The notes: generated by a model from the sequence alone, not told the origin. Positions 12,072 to 22,813 are shown, counted from the first letter of the stretch. The stretch: DNA of 64,000 bases from Colwellia sp. Arc7-635 (GCF_003971255.1 NZ_CP034660.1:310001-374000), one strand, 5' to 3'. Made by a program: numbers and translations.

Positions 12072-12190
12072 GTTTTGAGTCGTTTAAGTTTTAGAGCTTA
12101 TGGGATGAAACTTGGCGACGCGTTGCTGGTGCAGGTGTTTTATCGCTTTTACCTTAACGAAGTATCGCTTAATTCTACATCACACTAAAA

Positions 12191-12487
12191 CATTAGAAAT
12201 GTGCTTCTTCGTCTATTGTTCGCGAACAAAGTGAATTAGTTAAGCGAGATGATAACAAGGATCGAGCTGTAAAATAGTTCTAGTTATTGTATCCGACTTT
12301 ACACTTATTAAATTACTACTCAACTTAACTTTAGTTAGCACTAGTACTTATCAAGACGCTCAGACATCTTTTTTGACTTAGTGAACAGATGTAGCATGTT
12401 GAGTAGAAAGATTCATTAGTAAGTTAGGTAGAGGCATTGTGTGGACTATTACATTAACAAATTGAGCTGAGCGAGATTGAGATGAAC
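12191..12487. other. gene-free stretch downstream of the tuf-tail array
   Basis: No reading frame with a ribosome-binding site was found on either strand. A degraded terminator-like segment (AAGACGC, then ACATC, then a T-run, about 12353-12373) may be a further eroded unit of the array. Confidence 0.5.
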
Positions 12488-12702
12488 TTATACCAATTGA
12501 AACAAGCAATCGATCTTTTTAAGGCAGTTTAAATCGTCAATAACTGCGTTGCTTTCAATCACACACGCCCGCTATTACTCGGCAATATGCTCCTGCATTG
12601 CGCTAATGACTTACATCCATGTAAGAATCAATCAAGCGCCTTGTTCTTGAACAATTTATCCGCGCTTAAAATTGATCAATAACTTATTAGATTTGGTATT
12701 AA
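12488..12702. repeat. MITE-like dispersed repeat
   Basis: A non-coding block of about 215 bp is bounded by imperfect terminal inverted repeats: TTATACCAATTGAA on the left, against TTAATACCAAATCTAA read inward from the right end. Its interior includes ACTGCGTTGCTTTCAATCAC and GACTTACATCCATGTAAG. From general familiarity, similar blocks occur in many copies in Colwellia and Pseudoalteromonas genomes. That recollection was not checked by search, and only one copy is in this window. Confidence 0.5.
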
Positions 12703-12751
12703 CCAAATAACTAGAAATAAGCCTGTTAACAATAGCTATATTTTAAGTAAT

Positions 12752-12777
12752 AAAAAAGGATGCCTGAGCATCCTTTT
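12752..12777 (-). terminator. terminator of fusA2
   Basis: GGATGC, loop CTGA and GCATCC, flanked by A- and T-runs on both sides, form a bidirectional hairpin 24 bases past the fusA2 stop. The stem is the same as in the tuf terminators T1 and T3. Confidence 0.85.
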
Positions 12778-12800
12778 ATAAAAACACTAAAAGTAAGAAA

Positions 12801-14900
12801 TTACTTCTTAGCTTTAGCTGCTTGCATTTCTTTTACTTCAGCAATAACGGCTTCAGCTACGTTATTTGGACATGGTGAGTAGTGAGAGAATTCCATAGAG
12901 AATTGACCACGACCTGATGTCATTGTACGTAAAGTTCCGATGTAACCGAACATTTCAGACAATGGTACGTCAGCTTTAATACGAACACCTGAAACACCGG
13001 CTTCTTGACCTGCGATCATGCCACGACGACGGTTTAAATCACCAATTACATCACCAACGTGATCATCAGGCGTAAACACATCAACTTTCATGATAGGTTC
13101 GATTAACTGGGCACCAGCTTTTGGAATTGATTGACGGAAAGCACCACGAGCAGCAAGTTCAAATGCAACAGCAGATGAATCGACCGCATGGAAACCACCA
13201 TCGTATAATTCAACTTCAACATCTAATACTGGGAAACCAGCAAGCGTACCGGTAGCCATCATGCCTTTGAAGCCTTTCTCGATAGCAGGGAAGAATTCTT
13301 TTGGTACATTACCACCAACAACTTTTGATGAGAATGTGAAACCAGAGTTTGGCTCACCTGGGCGGATGATGTAATCAATTTTACCAAATTGACCAGAACC
13401 ACCAGATTGTTTCTTATGTGTATAGCTATCATCAATTTCTTGAGTAATAGTTTCACGGTAAGCAACTTGTGGTTTACCAACAGCTAACTCAACACCGTAG
13501 GTACGTTTTAGAATATCTACTTTGATATCTAAGTGAAGCTCACCCATACCAGATAAGATTGTTTCACCTGAATCTATGTCAGTTTCAACTTGGAAAGTAG
13601 GATCTTCTGCAACCATTTTACCGATAGCAAGACCCATTTTTTCAGTTGAACCTTTATCTTTTGGCGTTACAGAGATAGAGATTACTGGTTTAGGGAATAC
13701 CATCGCTTCTAGGATGATTGGGTGTTTAGGATCACATAATGTGTGACCTGTTTGAACGTTACTTTTCATGCCAACAATTGCAATGATATCACCAGCTTGT
13801 GCTGACGTTAATTCGTTACGGTCATCAGCTTGCATTTCACACATACGACCAACACGCTCAGTTTTTCCTGTAGCAGCATTAAGAATGGTATCGCCTTTCT
13901 TCAATGTACCTGAGTAGATACGTACGAAAGTTAAGGTACCAAAACGGTCATCAGTAATTTTGAATGCTAACGCTTTGAATGTTTCATCTGCAGAAACGAT
14001 AGCGTATTCACCATTTGCATTACCTTCTTCATCAGTAAGAGGTTGTGGGTCAACATCTGTAGGAGAAGGTAAGTAATCAACAACGGCATCAAGTAATAAT
14101 TGCATACCTTTGTTTTTGAATGCAGAACCACAATATGTTGGGAAGAACATGATTTCACGAGTACCTTTACGAATACACGCTTTAATTTGTTCTTCAGTCG
14201 GTGTTAATTCACCTTCCAAGTATTCCATTAATAAATCTTCATCTGCTTCTAATGCAGTTTCGATCATTTGCTCACGATACATTGCTGCATCATCAACCAT
14301 ATCAGCTGGAATATCTTCAATTGTGTAGTTTTCTGGAAGACCTGTTTCGTCCCAGATGTAAGCTTTTTGAGTTAAAACGTCTACAACACCAACGAAGTCA
14401 TCTTCTTCACCAATTGGTAAAGTCATAATAAGTGGGTGAGCACCTAGTACTTTTTTAACTTGATCTGTTACACGGTAAAAGTTAGCACCTAAACGGTCTA
14501 ATTTGTTAACGAAGATTAAACGAGATACTTTAGAGTCGTTCGCATAACGCCAGTTAGTTTCTGATTGTGGCTCAACACCACCAGATCCACAGAAGACACC
14601 AACACCACCATCAAGTACTTTAAGTGAACGGTAAACTTCAACTGTGAAATCAACGTGACCAGGAGTATCGATGACGTTGAAACGGTGATCTTTCCAAAAA
14701 CAGCTTACCGCAGCAGACTGTATGGTAATACCGCGCTCAGCTTCTTGTTCCATGAAGTCAGTTGTTGACTCACCGTCATGAACTTCACCTGTTTTATGGA
14801 TCTGACCGGTTAATTTAAGGATACGTTCAGTTGTTGTGGTTTTACCCGCATCAACGTGAGCGAAGATACCAATGTTTCTGTATTTAGATAAATCTGCCAT
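12801..14900 (-). CDS. fusA2: elongation factor G paralogue (EF-G 2)
   Basis: This is a second full-length EF-G-family GTPase (699 residues) with P-loop AHVDAGKT (residues 14-21), a DTPGHVDF switch-II motif and NKLD guanine-specificity motif. All five EF-G domains are present, ending [13 protein letters not shown] and a Lys-rich tail. It is clearly divergent from the copy at 8170 (for example [12 protein letters not shown] against [12 protein letters not shown], and different domain IV sequences). It belongs to the EF-G-2 type seen in marine gammaproteobacteria. Paralogues of this kind may specialise in ribosome recycling or stress translation, but the sequence alone does not decide this. It is inverted between tuf and rpsJ and has its own terminator, so it is expressed separately. 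Confidence 0.93.
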   Translation of the reverse strand: MADLSKYRNIGIFAHVDAGKTTTTERILKLTGQIHKTGEVHDGESTTDFMEQEAERGITIQSAAVSCFWKDHRFNVIDTPGHVDFTVEVYRSLKVLDGGVGVFCGSGGVEPQSETNWRYANDSKVSRLIFVNKLDRLGANFYRVTDQVKKVLGAHPLIMTLPIGEEDDFVGVVDVLTQKAYIWDETGLPENYTIEDIPADMVDDAAMYREQMIETALEADEDLLMEYLEGELTPTEEQIKACIRKGTREIMFFPTYCGSAFKNKGMQLLLDAVVDYLPSPTDVDPQPLTDEEGNANGEYAIVSADETFKALAFKITDDRFGTLTFVRIYSGTLKKGDTILNAATGKTERVGRMCEMQADDRNELTSAQAGDIIAIVGMKSNVQTGHTLCDPKHPIILEAMVFPKPVISISVTPKDKGSTEKMGLAIGKMVAEDPTFQVETDIDSGETILSGMGELHLDIKVDILKRTYGVELAVGKPQVAYRETITQEIDDSYTHKKQSGGSGQFGKIDYIIRPGEPNSGFTFSSKVVGGNVPKEFFPAIEKGFKGMMATGTLAGFPVLDVEVELYDGGFHAVDSSAVAFELAARGAFRQSIPKAGAQLIEPIMKVDVFTPDDHVGDVIGDLNRRRGMIAGQEAGVSGVRIKADVPLSEMFGYIGTLRTMTSGRGQFSMEFSHYSPCPNNVAEAVIAEVKEMQAAKAKK

Positions 14901-15341
14901 TACGTTACTCTATTTATGAAAATGAATTGTTGAAAATTTGCGCGCGAGTATAACATTACTCAGCAAGGATCGACATAAAAAATTATTAAGTTTACTAATA
15001 TTCAATTGATTTTACTAAAACCTACCTTGTTTTCTACAAATAAGCGTAATAAGAGTGAAAACTGTCCGAAAAAAATTAATTGCTTTGCTTATATATAGGA
15101 ACGGCATAAAACGGCAAGAAAGCTTCGGATTACACTATTTTTCTAGCCAGTTTCACGGGTAAACTAATGCTTTCAGGATATTCCCTAGAGAAATATATAA
15201 AGACTATGGCTCTATGTTTTGTCATATTTATTGCTACTAATGACAGTTTTAAATGATTATAACCTGAATAATAATTTCGGATATTCACGATCAATATTTA
15301 TCGGCTAGCAGGGCGGCAATTAAGAGAGCTAAATATAGTAG
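14901..15341. other. gene-free spacer between fusA2 and the S10 promoter
   Basis: No coding frame is supported. On the minus strand a TATACT (complement of 14947-14952) with a poor upstream box could be the fusA2 promoter. The rest is AT-rich without recognised structure. Confidence 0.4.
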
Positions 15342-15369
15342 TTGAAATTATCATCTGTCTCTGTATAAT
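15342..15369 (+). promoter_or_regulatory. putative S10 operon promoter
   Basis: TTGAAA (15342-15347), a 16-bp spacer and a perfect TATAAT (15364-15369) lie about 180 bases before rpsJ, leaving room for a structured leader as in E. coli. Confidence 0.8.
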
Positions 15370-15446
15370 ACGCCTCCACGTCGAGCTCGTCTCTTCGTGT
15401 ATATTTGTTAATGTATTAGTTTAATTATTAATAATTAACCACACAG

Positions 15447-15860
<414 letters not shown>

Positions 15861-15873
15861 TAGGAGTTTTAAC

Positions 15874-16512
15874 ATGACTATAGGTCTAGTTGGACGTAAA
15901 GTGGGTATGACTCGCATCTTCTCTGAAGATGGCGTATCTACTCCTGTAACCGTCCTAGAAGTTGAAGCGAACCGTGTTGCTCAGGTTAAAACTGTTGACA
16001 ACGATGGTTATTCAGCGCTTCAAGTTACTACGGGAAGCAAAAAAGCTAACCGTGTTAACAAACCAACAGCTGGTCATTTTGCTAAAGCTGGTATCGAAGC
16101 AGGTCGTGGCCTGTGGGAATTCCGCTTAGATGCAAATGAAGGCGAAGGTCTTGTAACTGGCAGTGAAATCACTGTTGAGTTATTTAACGACACGAAATTA
16201 GTAGATGTAACTGGCACCTCAAAAGGTAAAGGTTTCCAAGGTGGCATTAAGCGTTGGAATTTCTCAATGCAAGATGCTACTCATGGTAACTCTCTATCTC
16301 ACCGTTCAAACGGTTCGATAGGTATGTGTCAAACACCAGGTCGTGTTTTCAAAGGCAAAAAAATGTCTGGTCACATGGGTGCTGCGAAAGTAACTACGCA
16401 AAACCTTGAATTGGTTCGTGTTGATGCAGAACGTAACTTGCTCCTTATTAAAGGTGCGGTTCCGGGTGCAATCAACGGTAGCGTAATCATTAAACCAGCT
16501 GTTAAAGCCTAG
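15874..16512 (+). CDS. rplC: 50S ribosomal protein L3
   Basis: L3 (212 residues) is an early-assembly 50S protein near the peptidyl transferase centre. The start is ATG at 15874 ([16 protein letters not shown]) with TAGGAG at 15861-15866. An upstream in-frame start at 15823 would overlap rpsJ and is not credible. The conserved glutamine-bearing loop ([23 protein letters not shown]) that PrmB methylates in E. coli is present. Confidence 0.98.
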   Translation: MTIGLVGRKVGMTRIFSEDGVSTPVTVLEVEANRVAQVKTVDNDGYSALQVTTGSKKANRVNKPTAGHFAKAGIEAGRGLWEFRLDANEGEGLVTGSEITVELFNDTKLVDVTGTSKGKGFQGGIKRWNFSMQDATHGNSLSHRSNGSIGMCQTPGRVFKGKKMSGHMGAAKVTTQNLELVRVDAERNLLLIKGAVPGAINGSVIIKPAVKA

Positions 16513-16527
16513 TCCAGGAGATTTGTG

Positions 16528-17133
16528 ATGGAATTAGCATTAAAAGACGCTTCAGGCGCTCTTGAAGTTTCTGAAACAACTTTTGGACTTGAGTTTAATG
16601 AAGCTCTTGTACATCAAGTAGTAGTTGCTTATGCAGCTGGTGCTCGTGCAGGTACTCGTGCTCAAAAGACTCGTTCAGAAGTTAGTGGCGGTGGTGCAAA
16701 ACCATGGCGTCAAAAAGGTACTGGCCGTGCTCGTGCCGGTACTAGCCGTGGTCCTATCTGGCGTACAGGTGGCGTAACATTCGCTGCTAAGCCACAAGAT
16801 CATAGCCAAAAAGTTAACCGTAAAATGTACCGTGGTGCGATTAAAAGCATCCTTTCTGAGTTAGTTCGTCAAGAACGCTTAGTTGTGGTAGAAAATTTTG
16901 CTGTTGAAACACCAAAAACTAAAGAATTAGTAGCTAAACTAAACGCTTTGGAGTTAAAAGACGTATTAATCGTTACTCCAGAGATTGATGAGAACTTGTT
17001 CTTATCAGCACGTAACTTGTATAAAGTTGACGTACGTGACGTAGACGGTATTGACCCAGTTAGTTTAGTTGGTTTCGAAAAAGTTTTGATGACTGCATCT
17101 GCAGTTAAGCAACTTGAGGAGATGTTAGGATGA
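16528..17133 (+). CDS. rplD: 50S ribosomal protein L4
   Basis: L4 (201 residues, as in E. coli) lines the exit tunnel and in E. coli autogenously regulates the S10 operon at transcription and translation. ATG at 16528 is favoured over the adjacent GTG at 16525 because CAGGAG (16515-16520) is 7 bases away and the length then matches. The tunnel-loop segment [25 protein letters not shown] is intact. Its stop overlaps the rplW start (ATGA). Confidence 0.98.
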   Translation: MELALKDASGALEVSETTFGLEFNEALVHQVVVAYAAGARAGTRAQKTRSEVSGGGAKPWRQKGTGRARAGTSRGPIWRTGGVTFAAKPQDHSQKVNRKMYRGAIKSILSELVRQERLVVVENFAVETPKTKELVAKLNALELKDVLIVTPEIDENLFLSARNLYKVDVRDVDGIDPVSLVGFEKVLMTASAVKQLEEMLG

Positions 17134-17432
17134 TAAACGAAGAACGTTTACTGAAAGTGCTTTTAGCACCAAACATTTCTGAGAAAAGCACAATGGCCGC
17201 TGAAGCAAACAACACTGTTGTTTTCAAAGTTGCTACTACTGCTACTAAAGCTGAAATCAAAGCTGCTGTTGAGAAACTTTTTGAAGTTTCAGTTGACGGT
17301 GTTCGCACATTAAATGTTAAAGGTAAAGTGAAACGTACTGGTGCTCGTTTTGGTCGCAGAAGCGATTGGAAAAAAGCATACGTTACACTTGCTGAAGGCA
17401 GCGACATCGACTTCGTCGGCGCGGAATCATAG
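17130..17432 (+). CDS. rplW: 50S ribosomal protein L23
   Basis: L23 (100 residues) lies at the tunnel exit, where it docks trigger factor and SRP. It contains [16 protein letters not shown] and VNVKGKVKR-type motifs typical of the family. It is translationally coupled to rplD by a 4-base overlap. Confidence 0.98.
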   Translation: MINEERLLKVLLAPNISEKSTMAAEANNTVVFKVATTATKAEIKAAVEKLFEVSVDGVRTLNVKGKVKRTGARFGRRSDWKKAYVTLAEGSDIDFVGAES

Positions 17433-17444
17433 GAGTTTACGAAA

Positions 17445-18269
17445 ATGGCTATAGTTAAATGTAAACCTACTTCTCCGGGTCGTCGCCACGTAGTTAAAGT
17501 GGTAAACACGGAGTTGCATAAAGGTAAGCCTTACGCACCATTGTTAGACACTAAGTCTAAGTCTGGCGGTCGTAACAATAATGGTCGCATTACGGTTCGT
17601 CACATTGGTGGTGGACACAAGCAACATTATCGTATGGTTGACTTTAAACGTAATAAAGATGGTATCCCTGCAAAAGTTGAACGTTTGGAATATGATCCAA
17701 ACCGTTCTGCTAACATTGCACTTGTATTATATGCAGATGGTGAACGTCGTTACATCTTAGCCCCTAAAGGCTTAAGCGCTGGAGATTCAATCCAGTCAGG
17801 TGTTGATGCTCCTATCAAAGTAGGTAATACAATGCCATTACGCAACACACCATTAGGTAGTGTTGTGCATGCAATCGAACTTAAACCAGGTAAAGGTGCT
17901 CAAATTGCACGTGCTGCTGGTACTTACGCTCAGTTAGTTGCTAAAGACGGTGCATATGTCACTTTACGTCTTCGCTCTGGTGAAATGCGTAAAATTGAGT
18001 CTGACTGTCGTGCTACTTTAGGTGAAATCGGCAATTCTGAACACATGCTTCGCTCTTTGGGTAAAGCTGGTGCTTCAAGATGGCGCGGTGTTCGCCCAAC
18101 TGTTCGTGGTGTTGCCATGAACCCAGTTGACCATCCACACGGTGGTGGTGAAGGTAAAACATCAGGCGGTCGTCATCCGGTATCACCTTGGGGTGTACCA
18201 ACTAAGGGTTACAAGACTCGTTCTAACAAGCGTACCGATAAATTTATCGTACGTCGTCGTACTAAATAA
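17445..18269 (+). CDS. rplB: 50S ribosomal protein L2
   Basis: L2 (274 residues) is essential for subunit association and peptidyl-transferase function. The family signature near the C-terminus ([29 protein letters not shown]) includes the conserved histidine of the active-site region. ATG at 17445 follows AGGAG, 12 bases after rplW. Confidence 0.99.
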   Translation: MAIVKCKPTSPGRRHVVKVVNTELHKGKPYAPLLDTKSKSGGRNNNGRITVRHIGGGHKQHYRMVDFKRNKDGIPAKVERLEYDPNRSANIALVLYADGERRYILAPKGLSAGDSIQSGVDAPIKVGNTMPLRNTPLGSVVHAIELKPGKGAQIARAAGTYAQLVAKDGAYVTLRLRSGEMRKIESDCRATLGEIGNSEHMLRSLGKAGASRWRGVRPTVRGVAMNPVDHPHGGGEGKTSGGRHPVSPWGVPTKGYKTRSNKRTDKFIVRRRTK

Positions 18270-18297
18270 TAGTACTCATAATTAAAGAGGAATCACC

Positions 18298-18573
18298 ATG
18301 CCACGTTCTCTCAAGAAAGGTCCATTTATAGACCTACACTTGTTGACGAAGGTAGAGACAGCGGTGGAAAGCGGGAATAAAAAGCCAATTAAGACTTGGT
18401 CCCGTCGTTCAATGATCATCCCTACGATGATCGGATTGACCATTGCCGTCCATAATGGCCGTCAACACGTACCTGTATTTGTAACTGATGAAATGATCGG
18501 TCATAAATTAGGTGAATTTGCACCAACTCGTACTTACCGTGGCCATGTCGCGGATAAGAAAGCGAAGAGATAG
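18298..18573 (+). CDS. rpsS: 30S ribosomal protein S19
   Basis: S19 (91 residues) is a head protein at the intersubunit bridge that contacts S13. It begins [16 protein letters not shown] and ends with the typical [21 protein letters not shown] good Shine-Dalgarno sequence (AGAGGA) precedes ATG 18298. Confidence 0.99.
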   Translation: MPRSLKKGPFIDLHLLTKVETAVESGNKKPIKTWSRRSMIIPTMIGLTIAVHNGRQHVPVFVTDEMIGHKLGEFAPTRTYRGHVADKKAKR

Positions 18574-18583
18574 GGGAATTTAA

Positions 18584-18916
18584 ATGGAAGCAATTGCTAC
18601 ACATAAATTTGCCCGTGGCTCTGCACAAAAAGCACGTTTAGTTGTGGATCAAATCCGCGGCTTACACGTTGAAAAAGCACTTGAAATCTTAACATTCAGC
18701 AATAAATCAGCTGCTGTTTTGGTTAAAAAAGTACTTGATTCAGCGATTGCTAACGCAGAGCACAATGAAGGTGCAGACATTGATGAGCTTATCGTTAAAA
18801 CTATTATGGTTGACGATGGTCCAACAATGAAACGTATTAAGCCTCGTGCGAAAGGTCGCGCGGATCGTATCCTTAAGCGTACAAGTCACATTACTGTGAT
18901 TGTATCCGATAGCTAG
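18584..18916 (+). CDS. rplV: 50S ribosomal protein L22
   Basis: L22 (110 residues, as in E. coli) forms part of the exit tunnel with L4. The hairpin-loop region [20 protein letters not shown] is intact, without the small deletions associated with macrolide resistance. The gene follows rpsS by 10 bases. Confidence 0.98.
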   Translation: MEAIATHKFARGSAQKARLVVDQIRGLHVEKALEILTFSNKSAAVLVKKVLDSAIANAEHNEGADIDELIVKTIMVDDGPTMKRIKPRAKGRADRILKRTSHITVIVSDS

Positions 18917-18927
18917 GAGATATTAGA

Positions 18928-19626
18928 ATGGGTCAAAAAGTCCATCCAAATGGTATACGCCTAGGTATCACGAAACCTTTCGCGTCTACTTGGTTTGCAA
19001 GTACTAAAGATTTCGCAGCTAATTTACACGGTGACCATTTGGTTCGTGAATATTTAACTGAAAAGCTTAAGCGTGCTTCATTATCAAAAATCGTAATTGA
19101 ACGTCCAGCTAAATCTATCCGCGTTACAATTCACACGGCTCGTCCGGGTGTTGTAATCGGTAAGAAAGGCGAAGATGTTGAGAAATTACGTTTAGCTGTT
19201 TCTAAAATTGCTGGTGTTCCTGCTCAAATCAACATTGCTGAAGTGCGTAAACCAGAAATGGATTCGCAGCTTGTTGCTGATAGCATCGCTAGTCAATTAG
19301 AACGCCGTGTAATGTTCCGTCGTGCGATGAAACGTGCTGTACAAAATGCTATGCGTCTAGGCGCAAAAGGTATTAAAGTACAAGTAAGTGGTCGTTTAGG
19401 TGGTGCAGATATTGCTCGTGCTGAATGGTATCGTGAAGGTCGTGTTCCACTACACACTTTACGTGCTGACATTGATTACTCAATTGCGCGTGCTGATACC
19501 ACTTATGGTGTTATCGGTATCAAAGTATGGATCTTTAAAGGTGAAGTAATTGGCAAAATGCCATTACAAGCTGAGCAACCAGCAGCTAAGCCTAAAAGAA
19601 AACCTAACCGTAAGACCAGTAAGTAG
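18928..19626 (+). CDS. rpsC: 30S ribosomal protein S3
   Basis: S3 (232 residues) is part of the mRNA entry site and its helicase activity. It begins [14 protein letters not shown]. The KH domain ([17 protein letters not shown]) and the C-terminal signature ([32 protein letters not shown]) are clear. The Lys/Pro-rich tail is typical of the family. Confidence 0.99.
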   Translation: MGQKVHPNGIRLGITKPFASTWFASTKDFAANLHGDHLVREYLTEKLKRASLSKIVIERPAKSIRVTIHTARPGVVIGKKGEDVEKLRLAVSKIAGVPAQINIAEVRKPEMDSQLVADSIASQLERRVMFRRAMKRAVQNAMRLGAKGIKVQVSGRLGGADIARAEWYREGRVPLHTLRADIDYSIARADTTYGVIGIKVWIFKGEVIGKMPLQAEQPAAKPKRKPNRKTSK

Positions 19627-19637
19627 AGGAATAAGTA

Positions 19638-20051
19638 ATGTTACAACCAAAACGTACTAAATTCCGTAAGCAATTTAAACTGCGTAACCGTGGTCTTGCA
19701 CACACTGGTAGCTCAGTTAGCTTCGGTACTTTCGGGTTAAAATCAATGGAACGTGGTCGTATGACTGCGCGTCAAATTGAAGCGGCTCGTCGAGCAATGA
19801 CTCGTCACGTGAAGCGTCAAGGTAAAATCTGGATTCGAGTATTCCCTGATAAGCCAATTACCAAAAAACCTCTTGAGGTTCGTATGGGTAAAGGTAAAGG
19901 TTCAGTAGAATATTGGGTATGCCAAATTCTTCCTGGTCGTGTTCTTTATGAAATGGAAGGTGTTTCGGAAGAGATTGCACGCGAAGCATTTGCTTTAGCA
20001 GCAGCCAAACTTCCGTTCAAAACAACTTTCGTAACTAGAACGGTGATGTAA
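19638..20051 (+). CDS. rplP: 50S ribosomal protein L16
   Basis: L16 (137 residues) organises the A-site tRNA region of the 50S subunit. It begins [14 protein letters not shown] and contains [13 protein letters not shown], and the arginine segment modified by RoxA in E. coli. Its stop overlaps the rpmC ATG by one base. Confidence 0.98.
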   Translation: MLQPKRTKFRKQFKLRNRGLAHTGSSVSFGTFGLKSMERGRMTARQIEAARRAMTRHVKRQGKIWIRVFPDKPITKKPLEVRMGKGKGSVEYWVCQILPGRVLYEMEGVSEEIAREAFALAAAKLPFKTTFVTRTVM

Positions 20052-20242
20052 TGAAAGCAAGCGAATTGAAAGAAAAAAGCATTGAAGAGCTAAACGCTGA
20101 ATTGCTTGAATTGCTACGCGAACAGTTTAACTATCGCATGCAAGCAAGCACTGGCCAATTAGCACAAACTCATTTGCTAAGAAATGTACGCCGTAATATC
20201 GCGCGTGTTAAGACTATCATAACTGAAAAGGCAGGTAAGTAA
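20051..20242 (+). CDS. rpmC: 50S ribosomal protein L29
   Basis: L29 (63 residues, as in E. coli) is a small helical protein near L23 at the tunnel exit. The core ([38 protein letters not shown]) matches the family. It overlaps both neighbours by one base, so it is translationally coupled. Confidence 0.98.
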   Translation: MKASELKEKSIEELNAELLELLREQFNYRMQASTGQLAQTHLLRNVRRNIARVKTIITEKAGK

Positions 20243-20493
20243 TGAGCGAAGCAAAAATTCGTACACTACAAGGTCGTGTCGTCAGTGACAAAATGGATAA
20301 GTCTATCACTGTCCTGATCGAACGTCGTGTTAAGCACCCAATGTACGGTAAGTACATGACGCGTTCAACTAAGTTGAAAGCTCATGATGAAACTAACCAA
20401 TGTACAACTGGTGATTTAGTAACTATTCGTGAATGTGCTCCAATCTCTAAGACTAAGTCTTGGACATTGGTAGACGTATTAGAAAAAGCATAA
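20242..20493 (+). CDS. rpsQ: 30S ribosomal protein S17
   Basis: S17 (83 residues) is a primary 16S rRNA binder. It contains [27 protein letters not shown] and the [12 protein letters not shown] motif. It is the last gene of the S10 operon here and is followed by a strong terminator. Confidence 0.98.
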   Translation: MSEAKIRTLQGRVVSDKMDKSITVLIERRVKHPMYGKYMTRSTKLKAHDETNQCTTGDLVTIRECAPISKTKSWTLVDVLEKA

Positions 20494-20524
20494 TCGCTTA
20501 ATCTAATTCACAATGTGTACTTTG

Positions 20525-20551
20525 AAAGGCTCTGCTTCGGCAGGGCCTTTT
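20525..20551 (+). terminator. terminator of the S10 operon
   Basis: AAAGGCTCTGC, a TTCG loop, GCAGGGCCTTT and a T-run form an intrinsic terminator (with one G-T pair) 31 bases after rpsQ. It separates the S10 operon from the spc operon. Confidence 0.9.
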
Positions 20552-21440
20552 TATTGCCAGTAAGAAAATTGTTGGTGTACAACATTGCTATTTTTATAAT
20601 AACTTTATACTGAATCTACTTATTAATAGATAACCGTTTAAGCGTAACTCATTAGAAGTTGTTCACCCAGGTTAAAGCTAACTAAAATAGCCGTATTTAT
20701 TTTTTTGAGAAAATTTTATCGTAAGGTTTTGCAAGCAAACTATTCTAGAGTTTTCCCTTATCCAATTCGACTGAAAATCATATTGTTGCCATATCAATAG
20801 AACTAGAATTCCTAGCACTTACATAAAAGTTATGTTCTTAATTAATAGTTAATAGAAATAACTCCAGAGTTTTGAATAAACATTTAAGAAAAATTAACGT
20901 AATCGCATTTTAAAAATAGATCCTACATTTGAGTCTCGGTAACTGACTTAAAAAAGTAGACTAGCAATTACCAGTTCACTATTATTTCTGATGTTAGATT
21001 GCATTGAGCTTTTAGAAATGAACTTTAAACTGATGTAAGCAAGACTGATGATTCTCACAAGGTTAAACTTAGTTAAAATATTGATACAACATTAAACGCT
21101 TATTGAAGGTAAAGTTTTAGGGTTCTGTTTCATACTTCGTCGCATATTATCGATACTCATATAGTCAAACAGCAATATATACTCTCACTCTCACTCAATA
21201 ATCAATAATCAATAATCAACACTCAAGCACAAATACAAAAATATAGGCAGTTAGAGTTAGTCTGTAACCATTAAGCTATGCACGCTTAGTATTTAATTTT
21301 AAATATCAGCTCAATTCATCACTTTAATTTCTATTCTTTTAATAGTTAAAACCCCCGCTGCTTATAGTTTCAGCAATTTTTGAGCGTTGCTAGCAGTCCG
21401 TAGTGGTTAATTTTTAGCTAAATTAAGTACCACTTTTAAA
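20552..21440. other. long gene-free gap between the S10 and spc operons
   Basis: About 890 bases hold no supported reading frame and no RNA gene that I recognise. The DNA is AT-rich. Two related segments (20662-20690 and 21053-21081, both around AGGTTAAA...TTAAAATA or similar) and a short tandem repeat are the only internal structure noted. In E. coli rpsQ and rplN are much closer. Confidence 0.6.
21181..21219. repeat. short tandem repeats in the rpsQ-rplN gap
   Basis: A period-6 CTCACT-type repeat (21181-21196) passes directly into three copies of AATAATC (21197-21217). It is non-coding and could be length-variable. Confidence 0.8.
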
Positions 21441-21447
21441 TAACTGG

Positions 21448-21456
21448 TGTTATAAT
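21448..21456 (+). promoter_or_regulatory. putative spc operon promoter (extended -10)
   Basis: TGTTATAAT (21448-21456) is a full extended -10 element (TGN plus perfect TATAAT) 104 bases before rplN. The -35 position is weak (TACCAC at 21428-21433, 17-bp spacing). It is the only good promoter candidate in the gap. Confidence 0.7.
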
Positions 21457-21559
21457 CTCGCGCCCGCTCGTTGTGAGTGGGATTTAGAAGGCAGTGACGG
21501 GTCAAATTTCTGGCCTTGAATTTAATCTTTTATAAGATAATTTAGCGGAGACATATTAA

Positions 21560-21928
21560 ATGATCCAAATGCAATCACAACTTAACTGTGCTGATAACAG
21601 CGGAGCTAAGCGTGTACAATGTATAAAGGTTCTTGGTGGTTCGCACCGTCGCTACGCACGCATTGGTGACATCATTAAAATTGCTGTGAAGGAATCAAGT
21701 CCTCGCGGTAAAGTTAAAAAAGGTGATGTCCTTACTGCAGTAGTGGTGCGCACTAAGAAAGGTGTTCGTCGTTCAGATGGTTCTACTATCCGTTTCGATG
21801 AAAATGCGGCTGTAATGTTAAATGCTAACTTACAACCAATTGGTACTCGTATTTTCGGTCCTGTGACTCGTGAACTTCGTAATGAAAAATTCATGAAAAT
21901 TGTTTCACTTGCACCAGAAGTACTATAA
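21560..21928 (+). CDS. rplN: 50S ribosomal protein L14
   Basis: L14 (122 residues) is at the subunit interface. It begins [27 protein letters not shown] and ends [24 protein letters not shown]. Shine-Dalgarno GCGGAGA precedes ATG 21560. It is the first gene of the spc operon. Confidence 0.99.
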   Translation: MIQMQSQLNCADNSGAKRVQCIKVLGGSHRRYARIGDIIKIAVKESSPRGKVKKGDVLTAVVVRTKKGVRRSDGSTIRFDENAAVMLNANLQPIGTRIFGPVTRELRNEKFMKIVSLAPEVL

Positions 21929-21940
21929 GGAGTCACGATA

Positions 21941-22255
21941 ATGGCATCTAAGATTCGTCGTGATGATGAAGTAATCGTACTTGCAGGCAAAGACAAGGGC
22001 AAAACTGGTAAAGTTACCAAAGTTCTTGTTGAAGAAAGCAAAGTATTTGTTGAAGGTATTAACTTAATCAAAAAACACACTAAGCCTGTACCTCAGTTAC
22101 AGCAGCCTGGTGGAATTATTGAAAAAGAAGCACCTTTAAATGTATCCAACGTTGCGATTGTTAACCCAAAAACTGGGAAAGCTGATCGTGTTGGTTTTAG
22201 AGATGAAGACGGCAAAAAAGCTCGTTTCTTCAAATCTAATAACGAATTAATATAA
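21941..22255 (+). CDS. rplX: 50S ribosomal protein L24
   Basis: L24 (104 residues) initiates 50S assembly. Its KOW motif ([21 protein letters not shown]) is near the N-terminus. It lies 12 bases after rplN with AAGGAG before ATG. Confidence 0.98.
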   Translation: MASKIRRDDEVIVLAGKDKGKTGKVTKVLVEESKVFVEGINLIKKHTKPVPQLQQPGGIIEKEAPLNVSNVAIVNPKTGKADRVGFRDEDGKKARFFKSNNELI

Positions 22256-22267
22256 TTGGAGTAAACG

Positions 22268-22813
22268 ATGGCGAAACTGCATGATTTTTACAAAGATACA
22301 ATTGTTGCAGAGCTTCAAAAGAAGTTTGAATACAAAAGTGTCATGCAAGTCCCTCGGATTGAAAAGATCACCCTTAACATGGGTGTTGGTGAAGCTATTG
22401 CTGATAAAAAAGTATTAGAGCACGCCACAAATGATCTTACTGCAATCTCAGGTCAAAAGCCGATCACGACAGTAGCACGCAAATCAGTTGCGGGCTTCAA
22501 AATTCGTGAAGGCTATCCTATTGGCACAAAAGTAACTCTACGTGGCGAACGTATGTGGGAATTTTTAGAGCGTTTAATCTCTATTTCTATTCCTCGTATC
22601 CGCGATTTCCGTGGCTTAAATCCTAAGTCATTCGATGGTCGTGGTAACTACAGCATGGGCGTACGTGAGCAAATCATTTTCCCTGAAATCGATTACGATA
22701 AAATCGATAAAATTCGCGGAATGGATATCACTATCACTACAAGTGCGAAGGACAACGAAGAAGGTCATGCGTTATTGGCTGCCTTCAACTTCCCATTTAA
22801 GAAGAAGGTGTAG
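22268..22813 (+). CDS. rplE: 50S ribosomal protein L5
   Basis: L5 (181 residues) binds 5S rRNA and forms the central protuberance. It contains [15 protein letters not shown] and [22 protein letters not shown]. The Shine-Dalgarno sequence is TTGGAG. Confidence 0.98.
   Translation: MAKLHDFYKDTIVAELQKKFEYKSVMQVPRIEKITLNMGVGEAIADKKVLEHATNDLTAISGQKPITTVARKSVAGFKIREGYPIGTKVTLRGERMWEFLERLISISIPRIRDFRGLNPKSFDGRGNYSMGVREQIIFPEIDYDKIDKIRGMDITITTSAKDNEEGHALLAAFNFPFKKKV

Larger units (their letters stand above)
11476..12190 (+). repeat. array of decayed tuf 3'-end copies with terminators
   Basis: Bases 11502-11690 recur at 11853-12041 with an offset of 351 bases. I count three mismatches over about 178 aligned bases (11520-11697 against 11871-12048). 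Each copy contains the end of tuf or a degraded version of it: tail-like segments start near 11615, 11833, 11966 and 12115, each containing variants of GGTGCAGGTGTTGTAT and ATTGCTTAAT. A hairpin terminator follows each of the first three, and an eroded one (12180-12215) follows the last. It looks like serial duplication of the tuf 3' end plus terminator, with older units decaying. None encodes a protein. Confidence 0.85.

Noticed and set aside
12191-12487. A small gene between the tuf-tail array and fusA2
   Set aside because: No frame with a start, ribosome-binding site and protein-like composition was found.
21181-21219. CRISPR-like repeats
   Set aside because: The repeats are 6-7 bases, contiguous and without spacers; this is a microsatellite.
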